Source: Lepidodermella squamata
Taxonomy: Eukaryota > Gastrotricha
NCBI GenBank assembly: GCA_047495785.1
Contig: JBLDXI010000013.1
Coordinates: 4,092,001 to 4,156,000 of the forward strand
Reading direction: 5' to 3'
Length of the DNA: 64,000 nucleotides
Shown here: piece by piece, positions 11,646 through 22,277 of the stretch
Layout: the number at the start of each line of letters is the position of its first letter
How positions within the stretch are numbered: the stretch's first letter is position 1
The notes under the pieces: model-generated
Seen by the model: only the letters and a program-made list of their open reading frames with translations
What the model was told of the DNA's origin: nothing
Databases searched by the model: none
Program-made: the position numbers and the translations under genes

Positions 11646-12880
11646 TTTTTCTTATTTCAATACGACTAATATTTTGAGTATTAATCTGAGTCTTTCAATG
11701 GATGTTTTGCATGGCTTTGTTGACTAAAAATGAGTATTCGTTCATTACTTTCATTTTTCGATGGCGATCTCGTTGTAGTTATAATTCGCAAAAAATCTTG
11801 TTTTCAATCTTGACTGAATGATAATTATTTGTGGTCTTAGCTAGTCCCACTAATCGATGGGCAATATATTTGTTTAATGCCGCCTTAATAATTGCTTGTA
11901 TTACTGATTAGAGGATACGTCTCTGAAAATACGTTTTTCAAATAGGAATAATTGTGGTTTCATATATTCATTTTGTATAAAATTGACTACGCCGCTTTTC
12001 AATCAACACTATGTCTCAGCCGATTAATTCCTCTTTTCTTCGTGACTATTGATCGTTCCATATGTTGTTAACCCGTGCAAACCGACATCGGTGATCAGTT
12101 CATCATCATCGAATAGCTGTTTGAAAATCGTGTGTTTTATTCTATTTTAATTATCACGTTCTGAGACGTCAACCGCCTTAATGATTTGGGGTCTTACCCA
12201 GTCCTACCGGTATTTCGATAATTCTCCACCTTAAATAATTACAAAAATTATAATTATATTATTGGAAAAATCTATCCGGTGGAATGTCGGTTTTATGGCC
12301 ATATAAAACCGCCTTGATATTGTTTAATAATGTATATTTTCTTCTCTGAGTTCGTTTTTTATAACGAAATCTCGTGCTTGATTAATATGGCGAATTCATT
12401 ATTTTATTATCATCGGCTGGTTTCATTGATATACGCTTTCCGATTTTCGATGAATTCGTATTAATTTAGCTCGACTTTCGTTTTCAGCTATCTCAATATT
12501 TTTTGTGATATTATTCGATAATTTCAAAGTTTTACGCCGATAATGTATAGCGGTATACAAAGCCACCTTAATAATATTTATGAGCTCCTAATTGGAATTA
12601 TCTCCTGATTTGCTATAAAATAGCATCCTCTCATTGAAACTCAGCTCTTTCTAAGCCGTTCTGTTATCTCTGCACCGACCTATTAATGGTATTGTTCGAT
12701 CTTCCGAGCTAAAAATCTTCACTAATTTGCCATTCGGTAATAAATAAACAGGAAACAAATAAAAAGCATGCCATGCGTGTGTTTTATTACGTGTTAAAAA
12801 TTGCGATTGTACAATATTGCGTTGAAGCAGCCATCATTCATTAGACAAAAAGCAACGAGAAAATCGGACAATTAAATGTA
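11646..12880. other. Non-coding interior of the element with a recurring GCCTTAATAAT motif
   Basis: AT-rich, no supportable exon. Variants of RCCRCCTTAATAAT recur near 11879, 12171, 12228, 12308 and 12567. The surroundings of 11840-11890 and 12180-12240 are alike (GGTCTTA, AGTCC, GATAAT in the same order), so this looks like a decayed repeat of roughly 290 bp. Confidence 0.4.
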
Positions 12881-13318
12881 TCACTTCTTGAACAAGCGCT
12901 TAGGTTTCGGCGCTGGTTGTATTTTGCCCAGCCTCGAACAAAAGAGCCGAAATAAGATCCGGCGTTCCTGCTTGGCAGCACTGCTGTTGCGATCGTGATC
13001 GGGGTAAAGTCGGTATCGATTGCTCATAAGCACGCGAGGCTCGAGATCGAAATAGGCCGCCACCTCCTCGTCGGTTGTAGGTGTTGTAGGGTGGATACGA
13101 TTATCAGGATGCTAAAATATAATATAACATAGAGCCAAATAACAAAAATGAAATTAGACTAAAATTACCTCTTCAGCGGTTTTGCTTGGCGTCGTCTTCT
13201 GACGATCAGCCACGATTCGGGGTTGTCGCCGTTGTTTCGGGGTACTGGGAGTAGCCTTAACTTTTCGCTCCATGATATCTACCTTACGACAGGGGCGCTT
13301 ATGACTTGTTGATGACAT
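12881..13318 (-). CDS. Small basic protein encoded in the element, unrecognised
   Basis: Two exons, 13169-13318 and 12881-13111, joined in phase 0 through a 57-nt GT-AG intron, encode 126 residues. The N-terminal half is rich in Lys/Arg/Pro/Thr (CRKVDIMERKVKATPSTPK), resembling a nuclear or DNA-binding tail with TP sites. The C-terminal half is more ordered (FDLEPRVLMSNRYRLYPDH) and ends PKPKRLFKK. No known domain is recognised. It lies between the transposase-like gene, on the opposite strand, and the next minus-strand gene, whose stop is 42 bp upstream of its start. An accessory role in the element is possible but unsupported. Confidence 0.55.
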
Positions 13319-13359
13319 GTTAAATAAAATGAGGTTCTAAAATAAATAAAAAACAGATT

Positions 13360-13950
13360 TTAGAATCGAACTGAATTTATACGAATTATAGCCTTGCAAA
13401 TGGCTTGCGGCGAGTTTTCAATAATAGGTTTTTTCATAGAAAACGAGACGTTATTTACAAGGCTAGTTCTAGTGTTTCTTTTCACGGCAAACAGCGAAAC
13501 GGCAAAGTCGAAACGGCTGAAAATTTCGGCGAGATGTTCGGCCGATAGTTGAATGTAGCGCTTTTTCTCGCTACAAAATTCAAACATTTTACTCGATATC
13601 ACATATTAGTCACTGTTTACCCACCTTTTAAAAATTTCCAGCTGAGCCAACTTACCTACGGGAAAAACGCAATGACGGGCTACGACCTTGAGCTGATTCA
13701 GCATTGGCTTAGCTGCTTCGCGATTAAGCTGGGTTTCGAGTGCTAGAGCCACTTGGTTAGCCAGAAATAGCATTTCTTTTCGGCGATCAAAAACAGCAAA
13801 AGGATCGAACAGCTTGAGTTCAAGGACGCGTACTAGCCGCACTTGTTGCTGTTTCTTTAAGTAATCGTCGACGCGCCGAAATTCAGTCACGGCAGAGCCA
13901 TAAATCACAGGCTTCTTCAAAGTTGCGCGCTCTCGCAAACAATAGGCCAT
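13360..13950 (-). CDS. 178-residue protein encoded in the element, unrecognised
   Basis: Exons 13625-13950 and 13360-13570 join through a GTGGGT donor and a TTTTGTAG acceptor (54-nt intron), keeping frame to a TAA stop. A rival GTAAAC donor 4 nt away would give an early stop. The product is helical, with Leu/Val/Arg/Lys-rich stretches such as VRLVRVLELKLFDPFAVF and a final conserved-looking block FSRFDFAVSLFAVK. No signal peptide, membrane segment or recognised domain. Its stop lies 42 bp upstream of the start of the next gene on the same strand, so the two may share expression. Confidence 0.5.
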
Positions 13951-14761
13951 AATTAAGGTGTATAATTAGTTAATGACAAAACTAAGGATCAAAAATATTC
14001 AATAGTATTAAATAGGTAGATATATACAGAAATATCGAACAAATTAAGGTGGCTAACTGATGCCCAAACAAAATGAGCAATTAATGAGCGCGCAGCTGGA
14101 TCAATGCGTAGAATATAGAAACGCTTGGATGAGAAAAAACTAATGCCGCAATAATTATTATAATAATAGCACCAAGCCGCGGAATAGGCGCACTTTCCGC
14201 CTTAAGTAAAAAGATTTTTAAGGTGGAGAGCGCAATATATGATAAGTCTTATAATAAGTGGTAGAGTTGTAACTGGGCCAAAGTAAAATATTTCGCGAAT
14301 TTTTGATATATGTCACTCAAACCGACCGATGCCGCGAACACATGGAAGATTGAGATCGCTATTTCGACCGATCGTACATCAGAGAGACACACCGTGAATT
14401 CACGCCGCCTTAATAAACGCCGGGCGGCGGGCGCGTTACTGCTTGGAGCGCGCGCACGCATATATAGCTTTACCAGGCACCTTCTAGGCACCAACAGGTG
14501 CGCTATACAACCTGAATTTCGACCCTTCCGACCACGGAATGACCACGGAATGACCACGGAAAGGTGTCAATATTTGAGAATAAAAGAATTCAATACGCGC
14601 GCAGAAGAATGGCATACGATCGAACAATCGCACACCTTTCAATGCGCTGCGCGCGCGCATTCGAGTGGATAGGCGCTAATATTATTACGAATTGAAGCAA
14701 GTGGGAAGAGGATGAAAAAAATTAAATACGCCTAAACCGCATAACTGAAAAGTAGCAAAAA
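13951..14761. other. Probable divergent promoter region inside the element
   Basis: The 811 bp between divergent genes (13950 minus, 14762 plus). It is partly GC-rich around 14405-14470, with GCGCGC runs and a TATATA at 14460-14465. A short triplication of GGAATGACCACGGAA sequence lies near 14533-14562. The open frames here are short and unconvincing. Confidence 0.4.
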
Positions 14762-15373
14762 ATGGGCAGGCGCAGAAATGCAGAGCAACTGGCTCAACAT
14801 CGCGAACAAATGCGGTTGATACGCGCAAATAGGACTCCTGACGAAATAGAGAAAGTTCGTGAGCGCGATCGGCGCCGCAAACAAGCCAAAACTGCGCTAA
14901 TTCAGTCCGTCAAATCGCAAGGTAATTTTTGGTGAATTTTTAAGGCTGTTATAAATATATGAATAAAAATGCAGATCAGTGTGGCGCGGTAGCATACTTG
15001 CCAACGGGATGCAACTACTCAGCGCGGACAATAAGCGAACGCGACTTCTTGCGAAAACAAGCATTGATGGCAGAAACGTTCGAGGCGGATAAAATTATTG
15101 GTAAATTCAAGTTTATTATATTTCCAGCCATATTCATCGCATTAATTTTCAGGGCTGTGCGATTTATCGCCGCTCATCGCCAACACACTGCCTCCACTCT
15201 CACCTGGCGAAATCACGCCACTGCTGGCACCGGACGATGCCGCGCAAACGTGGTGGCAAGAAATTAAAGACGATATGAGAAGCAGCTACCTTTCGCCGCC
15301 ACTGGCACGTTTTCGCATAGCGATTCTACCTAACTGTACTCAAAGCAAAATTCCGGCCATTGAATTTCCATAG
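14762..15373 (+). CDS. Small basic coiled-coil-like protein encoded in the element
   Basis: Three exons, 14762-14921, 14975-15100 and 15153-15373, join in matching phase 1 through 53- and 52-nt GT-AG introns, giving 168 residues. The first 50 residues are almost all Arg/Lys/Gln/Glu/Ala (MGRRRNAEQLAQHREQMRL, then RTPDEIEKVRERDRRRK), a strongly helical basic segment like those at the N-terminus of many mobile-element proteins. The rest is neutral and Pro-rich near the end. AATAAA follows directly after the stop. No family is recognised. It is the only element gene besides the transposase on the plus strand. Confidence 0.55.
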
Positions 15374-15624
15374 AAATAAAACAGAGATATAATAACGCCT
15401 TCTTTTATTTCAACCGCGCTTTTTCAATCGATCATGAAAATATACCAAAGTTTGAGAAAAATTAAAGATATCGAAATTGCAGCAAGCCATTTGAGGATCA
15501 ATTCAATTCTACTTTGCGAATAAGATCATTCATTATTATACATAATTATTACAAAAATCAGTTCAGACTTTTTCGGCTGTTTCGAACATAGAGAATAATT
15601 AGAAAAAGAAATGCAGTATAATCA

Positions 15625-17299
15625 CTACTGCTGAATATTGCCACGACCAGTCAACATGAGATCACCATTAGCAACAGTGGTTATATTAATTTTATCATTT
15701 TTTACAGCCAACAACAGGCCAAAAAAAGCTTTAGAAACGTCCTTACGGTCTAAATTTTCTACAACGTGACTGAAGCAAACATCCTGATTTCTACACAAAA
15801 CGCTGAGCTGATTTTGACAAAAGCGATCGTTGTCATCGACAAAACTTAAAATTGAAGAGCTAATTAAATGAATAGGCTGAGATGAGCTATCTAATACAAC
15901 ATCTACCGCACCTACACTAATTTCTTCAGATTGGGCATCGGCTGATGATGATTCAACACAACACATGAGACTCTTCTTGGCGATCGGGGTGTATTTGTCC
16001 AAAATCGAGGTTGCTTTTCGCTTTGGTGCTGACAGACGGTCAAGAGGAACTCGCGATATCGGTATTTCTTCGTCAATCTGTTCCGGCTGCAAAGCAGGCT
16101 GCTGAAGGCGGCTTATCGAAAACTGAGTTGTCGGAATGATATCGCATCCGTCTCGATCTATAAATGAATACCGATATTTTCAATTCAAAAATTAGTCGTT
16201 GTAAATACTTACGGGGGTAATTTATCAGCCGAACTTCCTTGGAATATGCAAGACCATGAATCGCTGTATATAAAAATAAATATCGATAAGAAGTGAGACC
16301 AAATAATTATAAAACTAACCTTCGCAGTCAGGGTAGGCAGACGAATCATCCAAGATATTCGTGAATGGTAAAGTATCTAAACAAATATAGTAGATAACGC
16401 TAACGAATTAATGAAAATCCCAACCTAGAATGCTGAAAATGTTAGTCCTTAAACGAGAAGAAACTTCGATAGCAGGCCTTCTGATGAGAACGTCAGCTGG
16501 GATGATGTGATCACTTCTTAGGCCACCAATGCGATCCAAAGCTATTGAGCGACTGAAGAGTGGGGCAAACCAGAAGTCGAATTCCTTCTCTTCATACTCC
16601 AGCGTCGTGGCGGAGTTGAGGTGCTTTGCGGTATCGAAAATAGCAGCACGATCATCCCATTCAGGCACGTCTTTCAAAGTCAAGTACGACGCATGCTCTT
16701 CTTTCATCTCCTGAGTTAACAGATCAAAGATCGGGATGGTTGAATCGATGTCTCCGTTAACCAAGAGTCCAAAGCCATCGTCAACGATGGGTTCAGAATC
16801 CACATCAAAGTTGCAATTAGTACCGATCAACGGGGCACAAGGCAGCTCAAGCTGGTGCGAAGCTGACTCCAAGTAGACCACATCGCATAGCTGAAAGCAA
16901 CATCATAGTTGAAAAAAACAAAAATAACAATCTTGGGTATATAATTACCGAACGAATAATGGGCACATCACAGGATGGCAAGCGGCACCCCAGCTGCTCG
17001 AGAGCTTTCGACACGTAGGTGTTGGTATCGATAGTCTCGACGCGCTTAACAATATCAACCTGCAAAATGCAAAGGGAGTCATTAGCATCATGAAACAGCC
17101 TGCTGACTTTCAGGCTGTAAATAGTACTAAGAACATAAATTAGCTGGCCGTAAGTTCGAAGCTCGAGCGTAACTGCGGAACGAGCAAGATCACAAAACTG
17201 CTTAACGTCAACGGTGGCAACGATCGACGACAGCAGCGGCTGATTCGCGATAACACGGCGATAAACATTGCTACGGATAAAAGTCGTCAAACTCTCCAT
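15625..17299 (-). CDS. Kleisin-like protein (RAD21/REC8 family), encoded in the element
   Basis: Five exons, 16949-17299, 16425-16890, 16320-16376, 16213-16263 and 15625-16157, join with matching phase into 485 residues. The N-terminal 115 residues follow the kleisin SMC3-binding domain: LELRTYGQLIYVLSTIYSLK then VSRLFHDANDSL lines up with the RAD21/REC8 core (ALR-SG-LL-GV-RIY--K--YL--D-NE). The C-terminal 45 residues match the winged helix that binds SMC1: NLDRKDVSKAFFGLLLAVK then GDLMLTGRG. The middle is acidic and Ser-rich with a basic patch (APKRKATSILDKYTPIAKK), as expected of the disordered kleisin linker. Known kleisins close the cohesin ring. At 485 residues it is shorter than RAD21 (about 630) and near REC8 (about 550). 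It is divergent; the call rests on patterns at both ends. Confidence 0.6.
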
Positions 17300-17617
17300 C
17301 TAATAATGACAAAGCGGACTTTCAGGTGAGATTAAAATTGCAAGCCGGTGAGTACAAACTATAAACCAAGCGTTGCCTTAAAGTGATAGACGCAATAAAA
17401 TCTAACAGCACCAAGGAAGTCGTAAATAGCTGGCATGTAATCAAACATCAGTTACTTAAAATGCGGTTTGCGTTCTACCCTCGAGCTAACCTATATCTCC
17501 GACAATTATATGAGACATCGCAAGCAAGCACCAAGAAGCACCATAAGGGACAAAGTTTCTAAGTGTTTGCTATCAACAACATATTAGGGCATTTAGCAGT
17601 CTCAAATCCAACACGGG
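17300..17617. other. Upstream region of the kleisin-like gene, inside the element
   Basis: 318 bp between the kleisin start codon and the right inverted repeat. No open frame of note. The promoter of the kleisin-like gene must lie here or in the repeat itself. Confidence 0.4.
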
Positions 17618-17862
17618 CAGATTGGCGCGCGAATAACGACGTCAAGTGGTTAGAAGCAGCTGCCGCTTTAGGGAAAACCGCATCCGAGCCCCCTAGCAAC
17701 GTTGAACGTTGAAGGGGTTGCTATTTAATATTTTCATTGTATTCCGATTAACAATATTATTATTTAATATAATATATTTAATAAACAATTAAAAATAAAC
17801 GTGACAGTCGTTGCGGATTTTCGGCTTGCAATATGGGCACCGATGACGCTGCCGACAGCATG
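17618..17862 (-). repeat. Right terminal inverted repeat of the 9.45-kb element
   Basis: Reverse complement of 8411-8659. Its outer end CAGCATG abuts GG (17863-17864), matching the GG at 8409-8410 as a 2-bp target-site duplication. Confidence 0.92.
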
Positions 17863-18600
17863 GGGATGAAAAAGAGACGTCAACAAGATTGTGATAGGCC
17901 TTAAAAGGCAAAACAGCAAATAGCGTAAAATTCGACGAAGTTCTAGGTAATGGTAAAATAACAGAATATTCGCATAACTCAGAATATAGGAAAAACAGTT
18001 TTTAATAACTTTTCTTGAATTTTTTCCAAATTGTCAATGACTTAAGAAGGTACGGACTGTAGACAGGCGAACAATAATCAAAAATAGGTAAGACGTAGGT
18101 TTTATATGCCATTATCTTCAGCCGATTACACCGAAAACATTTTAGAATAGCAAAACATAGGCTTGAACAACGATTCATGAGTGTAGCACAGTGTTGAGAA
18201 AAAATCAGTTTGTTGTCAACCAAGGTCTTTAGTAAAAGGAACACTCCGAACAGGCACATTATTTATGGAATAGTTTATAGAAATATCATCGTCAGATTTT
18301 CCGATTCGCATTACACAGCATTTTTCACAATTTAATGCGAATGGTCTGGACCTGGAAGGTCTGGACAATAAAATTTGCAGGCCTATATTTTAAATTGTCA
18401 TCTGCACAAAGTATAGTGGTGAGCGGTGAGGGTAAATAAAAGAGGTCCGAGCACTGAGCCTTGCGGCACGCCCCAGGATACCTACACCTCCGATTTACTG
18501 TTTCCAATTTTTATTCGGAATTTACGATCTAAAAGATAGGACTTTAACCATGAGAGTAAGTTGGTCATGTAAATTCAAGCCAAATTGGATAACGTAAAAA
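17863..18600 (-). pseudogene. 5' half of the interrupted non-LTR retrotransposon reverse transcriptase
   Basis: On the minus strand, reading across frames, RT landmarks occur in order: WLKSYL (about 18560), GVPQGSVLGPLLF (about 18465), a LCADD catalytic box in place of YADD (about 18405), then ILKCFRCNRLKIMAYKTYVL and FDYCSPVYSPY (about 18150-18040). Stops and frameshifts interrupt it, so it is dead. Its missing C-terminal end is the remnant at 8179-8410, on the far side of the insertion. The type is CR1/Jockey-like. Confidence 0.8.
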
Positions 18601-18868
18601 TGCAATCGAGTGATGCATCTAATATCTGGCAAACAACACCCTTCTGACTTCTACCAAGTTAAAAAATTGCTGTATGAAAATGTATGTACTCTGTCACCGC
18701 TTTACCCCCCCCCCCTTTCCTCCCTCATTCTTAAGATCATTCATGTCATTTCAACGCATACTTTCTGGTACCACACAGCGAAAACGCATCCCAGCGCAAA
18801 ACGTGGCTGATCAAACAATGGGAAGCTCGCTATATTTCGCCACGTTTTATGCAATTCCACGTGGAGCC

Positions 18869-18876
18869 TATAAAAA
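18869..18876 (+). promoter_or_regulatory. TATA box of the small secreted protein gene
   Basis: TATAAAAA about 80 bp upstream of the ATG at 18950, in a moderately GC-rich context. Confidence 0.55.
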
Positions 18877-18949
18877 CGGCAAGCTTACCGACAGAAATTT
18901 CACTTTCGACTCCTCTTGCATCCAAATTTTTATTTTCTCATACTAGAAA

Positions 18950-19349
18950 ATGAAAAAGTTCCTGACTTGCGCCGTCGTTGTGGTAATAGGCATTTTGATG
19001 AATTTTAGATATTTGATGCATCACTCAATTGCATTTTAAGGCCATTTTCGTCGTTGTGGTATTGTCTGCCCCCATGCCGTCGCGTAAAACCACCGCTCAG
19101 CAGGATGCTTTTGCCAATGAAATCGGCGGGGAGGCTAAGAAAAACCAAACTGCGTTTGCCGCGAAAATCAAGGAACTTTACAAGTCTAATGGACTGTACG
19201 CTCTCATCAGCAAGTACTTTAGCAGTAATGCAGCAGCTGTCACCAATAGGATCGGTGAGATAGCCCAGGACGACAAGAGGCTCAGAGATTTCGTCGCTCT
19301 CCTCGCCTGGAACCCTGTAAATGTTGCTGTGAGTCTCTCAGCTATCTAG
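18950..19349 (+). CDS. Small secreted protein, unrecognised
   Basis: Exon 1 (18950-18982) and exon 2 (19041-19349) join in phase 0 through a 58-nt GT-AG intron, giving 113 residues. The intron sits inside the signal peptide, MKKFLTCAVVVAIFVVVVLS, with likely cleavage before APMPSRK. The mature part of about 90 residues has no cysteine, is predicted mostly helical (AFAAKIKELYKSNGLYALIS, then NRIGEIAQDDKRLRDFVALL) and resembles small secreted helical proteins. No family is recognised. The TATA box and signal peptide make it a believable gene despite its size. Confidence 0.65.
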
Positions 19350-20029
19350 CCCAGCATTGTCACTGCTACCGAGCCCCTCCAGCTGTAGCTGTTTCTGGCC
19401 ACAATAATCAAAATGTCGCAAGCGTCAACCATCATTACTATCATATAACTGCAGTGGCCTTCTAGATATGATATATTCACTGCGTGAAAGATCGCCGATT
19501 TCTGAGGCTAGGTGTAATGCTATGTAGATTTGCTGAGAAAATGCTATACTATTAGCCGTTTAATGTAACTAATAACTAATGTAACATAAGTGGTGTGAAT
19601 TTCCTTGAAATGAGTGCGGTTTGCTGACATCAGAGGAGTTGTATTTAGTAACGCCCAAGAATCAGAGAGCATGTTATGGAAACATTTTGCTGGCCAATGA
19701 ACTGTATAACACAATACATATTCTAACACTGACGGATATCACACAAATCACGCCGGCCCATCTCAAGCGTATAGCTTGATCAGATGATGAGGCTATCTGG
19801 AATGCTACCATTTTGGTCTACCATAGGCTCTAATGCTTCTAAGATAGAATCTATAATAATATAGTAATAATAATGTTTTTATTTTTCCTCTCATACGACT
19901 AGCACGTCTATCACCCACCCCCACTGTTTAATATTTTACTTTTCCCATGGGTGTCCATGAAAATTTCAGTCAATAAGCAATTTTCGCCAATTTATTGAAC
20001 TCTTATTTACAATGGGCGAGTCAGGCTGA
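19350..20029. other. Non-coding region downstream of the small secreted gene
   Basis: No supportable exon. It contains the 3' end of the preceding transcript. Confidence 0.4.
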
Positions 20030-20665
20030 TACAGTTGTCAGGAGAATACTTCAGTCAACTGAACATCAGGAATAATTTCGATTTGGAATTCATGTTTCGT
20101 GTAGACTTCTTTTGGTACAGTCCACCTGGTTCGGGGTCTTCCTTTTGGGGTATAAACCATCCGAACGGGGGAGGGGCAAGTATATATTCTATGTAAAAGA
20201 CCGTTTTCGTCTTATTCACGCGATCTAATTTTGTGTCCTAAATACCTCAGTCGCGGTTTTTCAATAATACGGCTTACTTCTATCAAGCCTCCACAGAGTG
20301 CAAGTCTGATATCAATATAGTCCATTAGATGAATTCCCAAAATAGAACGAAGCCATCGAAATTATATAACATTAAGTCTATTTTCCTGGCTAAGAGAAAT
20401 TTTCCATGATTCGCAAATGATGGTAGGTACGACACATGTTAGAACTTTCAATTTAGTTCCTATTGATACCTGATTCCTACTACACATAAATTTGTTCATG
20501 GCCCCAAAAACGCTTCCAGCTTTGGAAATTCTATACTTAAGTTCTTCATCGATTTTGCTATCACTAGTTATAATACTGCCTTAGGTATTTGAATTTAGAG
20601 ACCTTTTCCAGTTTCGAGCCGCGTAATTCTAGTTCATAATTCTTTGCAGCAGCTTCGAATGGGTC
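20030..20665 (-). pseudogene. Decayed RTE-like non-LTR retrotransposon, C-terminal region
   Basis: Reading the minus strand across several frames gives in order: LELRGSKLEKVSKFKYL, DEELKYRISKAGSVFGAMNK, SWKISLSQENRL, a WLR-to-GI segment, RLRYLGH and GRPRTRWTV. This is the C-terminal order of RTE/BovB-like reverse transcriptases that end with a GRP-RW motif. Stops and frameshifts make it a pseudogene. No 5' part is found nearby. Confidence 0.75.
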
Positions 20666-20944
20666 CCCCACAGAGTAGCAGGCTTCAAATAAAGCACAGA
20701 GCAACAAATGGTGCAAACACCAGATTAAATGGCAACAAATCACAGAAGCATTAAAGTGAAATAAAAAACGTGTTTACTCGATTTTTTTGAGTGCGCGCGG
20801 ACACACGTGTTACGCAATGCGTTGCAAGTCATGCTCGTGTGTGCATGTCTTTAAAATAGCGCATGGACATGATGATTGCTCATTCGTTTTATTTGATTTA
20901 TTTGATTATTTGATGGCATTTCAAAACTTCATTCTTTAAACTGC

Positions 20945-21146
20945 TTACTGCTATTATTTTGATGGCTAAAATCGTCGCCAACCTGAAAATGTTGCTAGCG
21001 ATGCTCCTCCGGCCAGTCTAGGCCGGGATCGGCCACCGAAGAATGCTGGCGCAGTTTCAGAGCAACCAATGAAACGTGGCCGCGGTCGCCGCCGTGAAAC
21101 CCAACGCAGCTGTTACGAGTCTGAAAAAGCGGCGCGCGCAGAATAA
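20945..21146 (+). other. Possible gene fragment with AT-hook-like sequence
   Basis: An open frame ending TAA at 21144-21146 carries MKRGRGRRRETQRS and RDRPPKNAG, resembling AT-hook DNA-binding motifs, and is GC-rich compared with its surroundings. There is no clear start, splice acceptor or neighbour exon. It could be a decayed mobile-element exon or a gene fragment. Confidence 0.3.
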
Positions 21147-22057
21147 GACTATGACGTCCGATTGCGAAATTGTGTAAAACTGTGCTGAAATGCCATGTAA
21201 TTTTGTTACATACCTGGATAGCTTGATCGCTTAAATCTCAATCTCAATCTTCAATCTCAATAAAATAAATAAAATCGCAAGCAAATAAAAAATGTTTCAC
21301 CTGGTTGCGCACCTCAAAAAGTGGTCCTAATTGCTTCGCGAAAATCACTACTTGCATGCCACCAACATTAAGCAGCTTTGGTTTAACACGCGGTGTTAAT
21401 CTAATTAATAACGTTTATTTTACTTTGAAGCCTTTTTTTAATTTACATGGAAGCCATACTGCTTTGAAGCGTTTAATTTGAAGCCTGCTATTAAATTTTC
21501 CCTACTTTGTAGGGGACCCCTTCGAATGGAGCCATTTTAAGGGGTGGCACATGCTCATCTGGGGTCAAAGGTCACGAAAAATGACAATTTTGTTCAATTT
21601 TGGGGTCAAACCGTTGAATATCTCCCAAACCGTTGAATATCTCCCAAACCGTGTTATTAGTACAAAAAAGGATTGCAGATTCTGATTCAGCGTAAAATTC
21701 TATCTGTAGCCACCAAGTTTTACGACTGGCACACACTGTCGCCTGTCGCCCCACATGCAACGACGCTAATGCCAGTCGCGGATGACCTGAAAATGTCCTA
21801 AATTCGTTTTTTCACTCCAGTTTCATGATGGTAAGTGATGCAAGGGTGCAATTAGGAGTGTTAACGGCCGCTAGAGAACATTTATTCTCGCAATTATCAG
21901 ATTTTTTCCGAAATTTTAAATCCCTATCAGTGCCTTGCAGGTAGCTTTGACCCATTTTCGCACACAGAATTTCACCTGGTATGGTATCATCGATTAAGTC
22001 ATACTATAAGAAATTATTCTATATTTAACGAAATTTAAGTAATGAAGTAAAAAAGCG
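21147..22057. other. Non-coding region with a small tandem duplication
   Basis: No supportable exon. A 19-bp unit CCGTTGAATATCTCCCAAA is repeated twice in tandem near 21611-21648. Confidence 0.4.
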
Positions 22058-22277
22058 GTAATTCATGGTTGACGAGACCCATGTTTTGGACCTTGAACTA
22101 TGTATTACCGGTGTTATTTCATGGTTGACGGGCACAAATATCAACCATGTAAAAACAGTATTTTTCCATAATTGATTTAAAATCAACTATGAATAAACAG
22201 CGATATTTCATGGTTGAAAATTTGGTATAATTTACGCCAAAATGGGTATAATTTACGCCAAAATGGGTATAATTTAC
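22058..22277. repeat. CATGGTTGA motif cluster, left of the tyrosine-recombinase gene
   Basis: TTCATGGTTGA occurs at about 22064, 22119 and 22207, with inverted forms TCAACCATG near 22140 and TCAACTATGAA near 22183. It ends in a tandem array with 21-bp period (GGTATAATTTACGCCAAAAT, copies from about 22224, 22245 and a partial at 22266). A similar cluster lies on the other side of the recombinase gene. Confidence 0.6.

Larger units (their letters stand above)
8411..17862. mobile_element. 9,452-bp TIR DNA transposon-like element carrying five genes
   Basis: The ends are inverted copies of one sequence, 8411-8659 and 17618-17862, both starting CATGCTGTCGGCAGCG from the outside and nearly identical over about 245 bp. 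A GG dinucleotide flanks both ends (8409-8410 and 17863-17864). The flanks are the two halves of one minus-strand non-LTR retrotransposon ORF, so an empty site can be reconstructed. Inside are a transposase-like gene (8983-11645), three small genes (12881-13318, 13360-13950, 14762-15373) and a kleisin-like gene (15625-17299). All have ordinary short introns. The near-identity of the repeats suggests recent insertion. The superfamily is not assigned. The 2-bp duplication and long TIRs do not fit a textbook CACTA element with CACTA ends. Confidence 0.85.
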
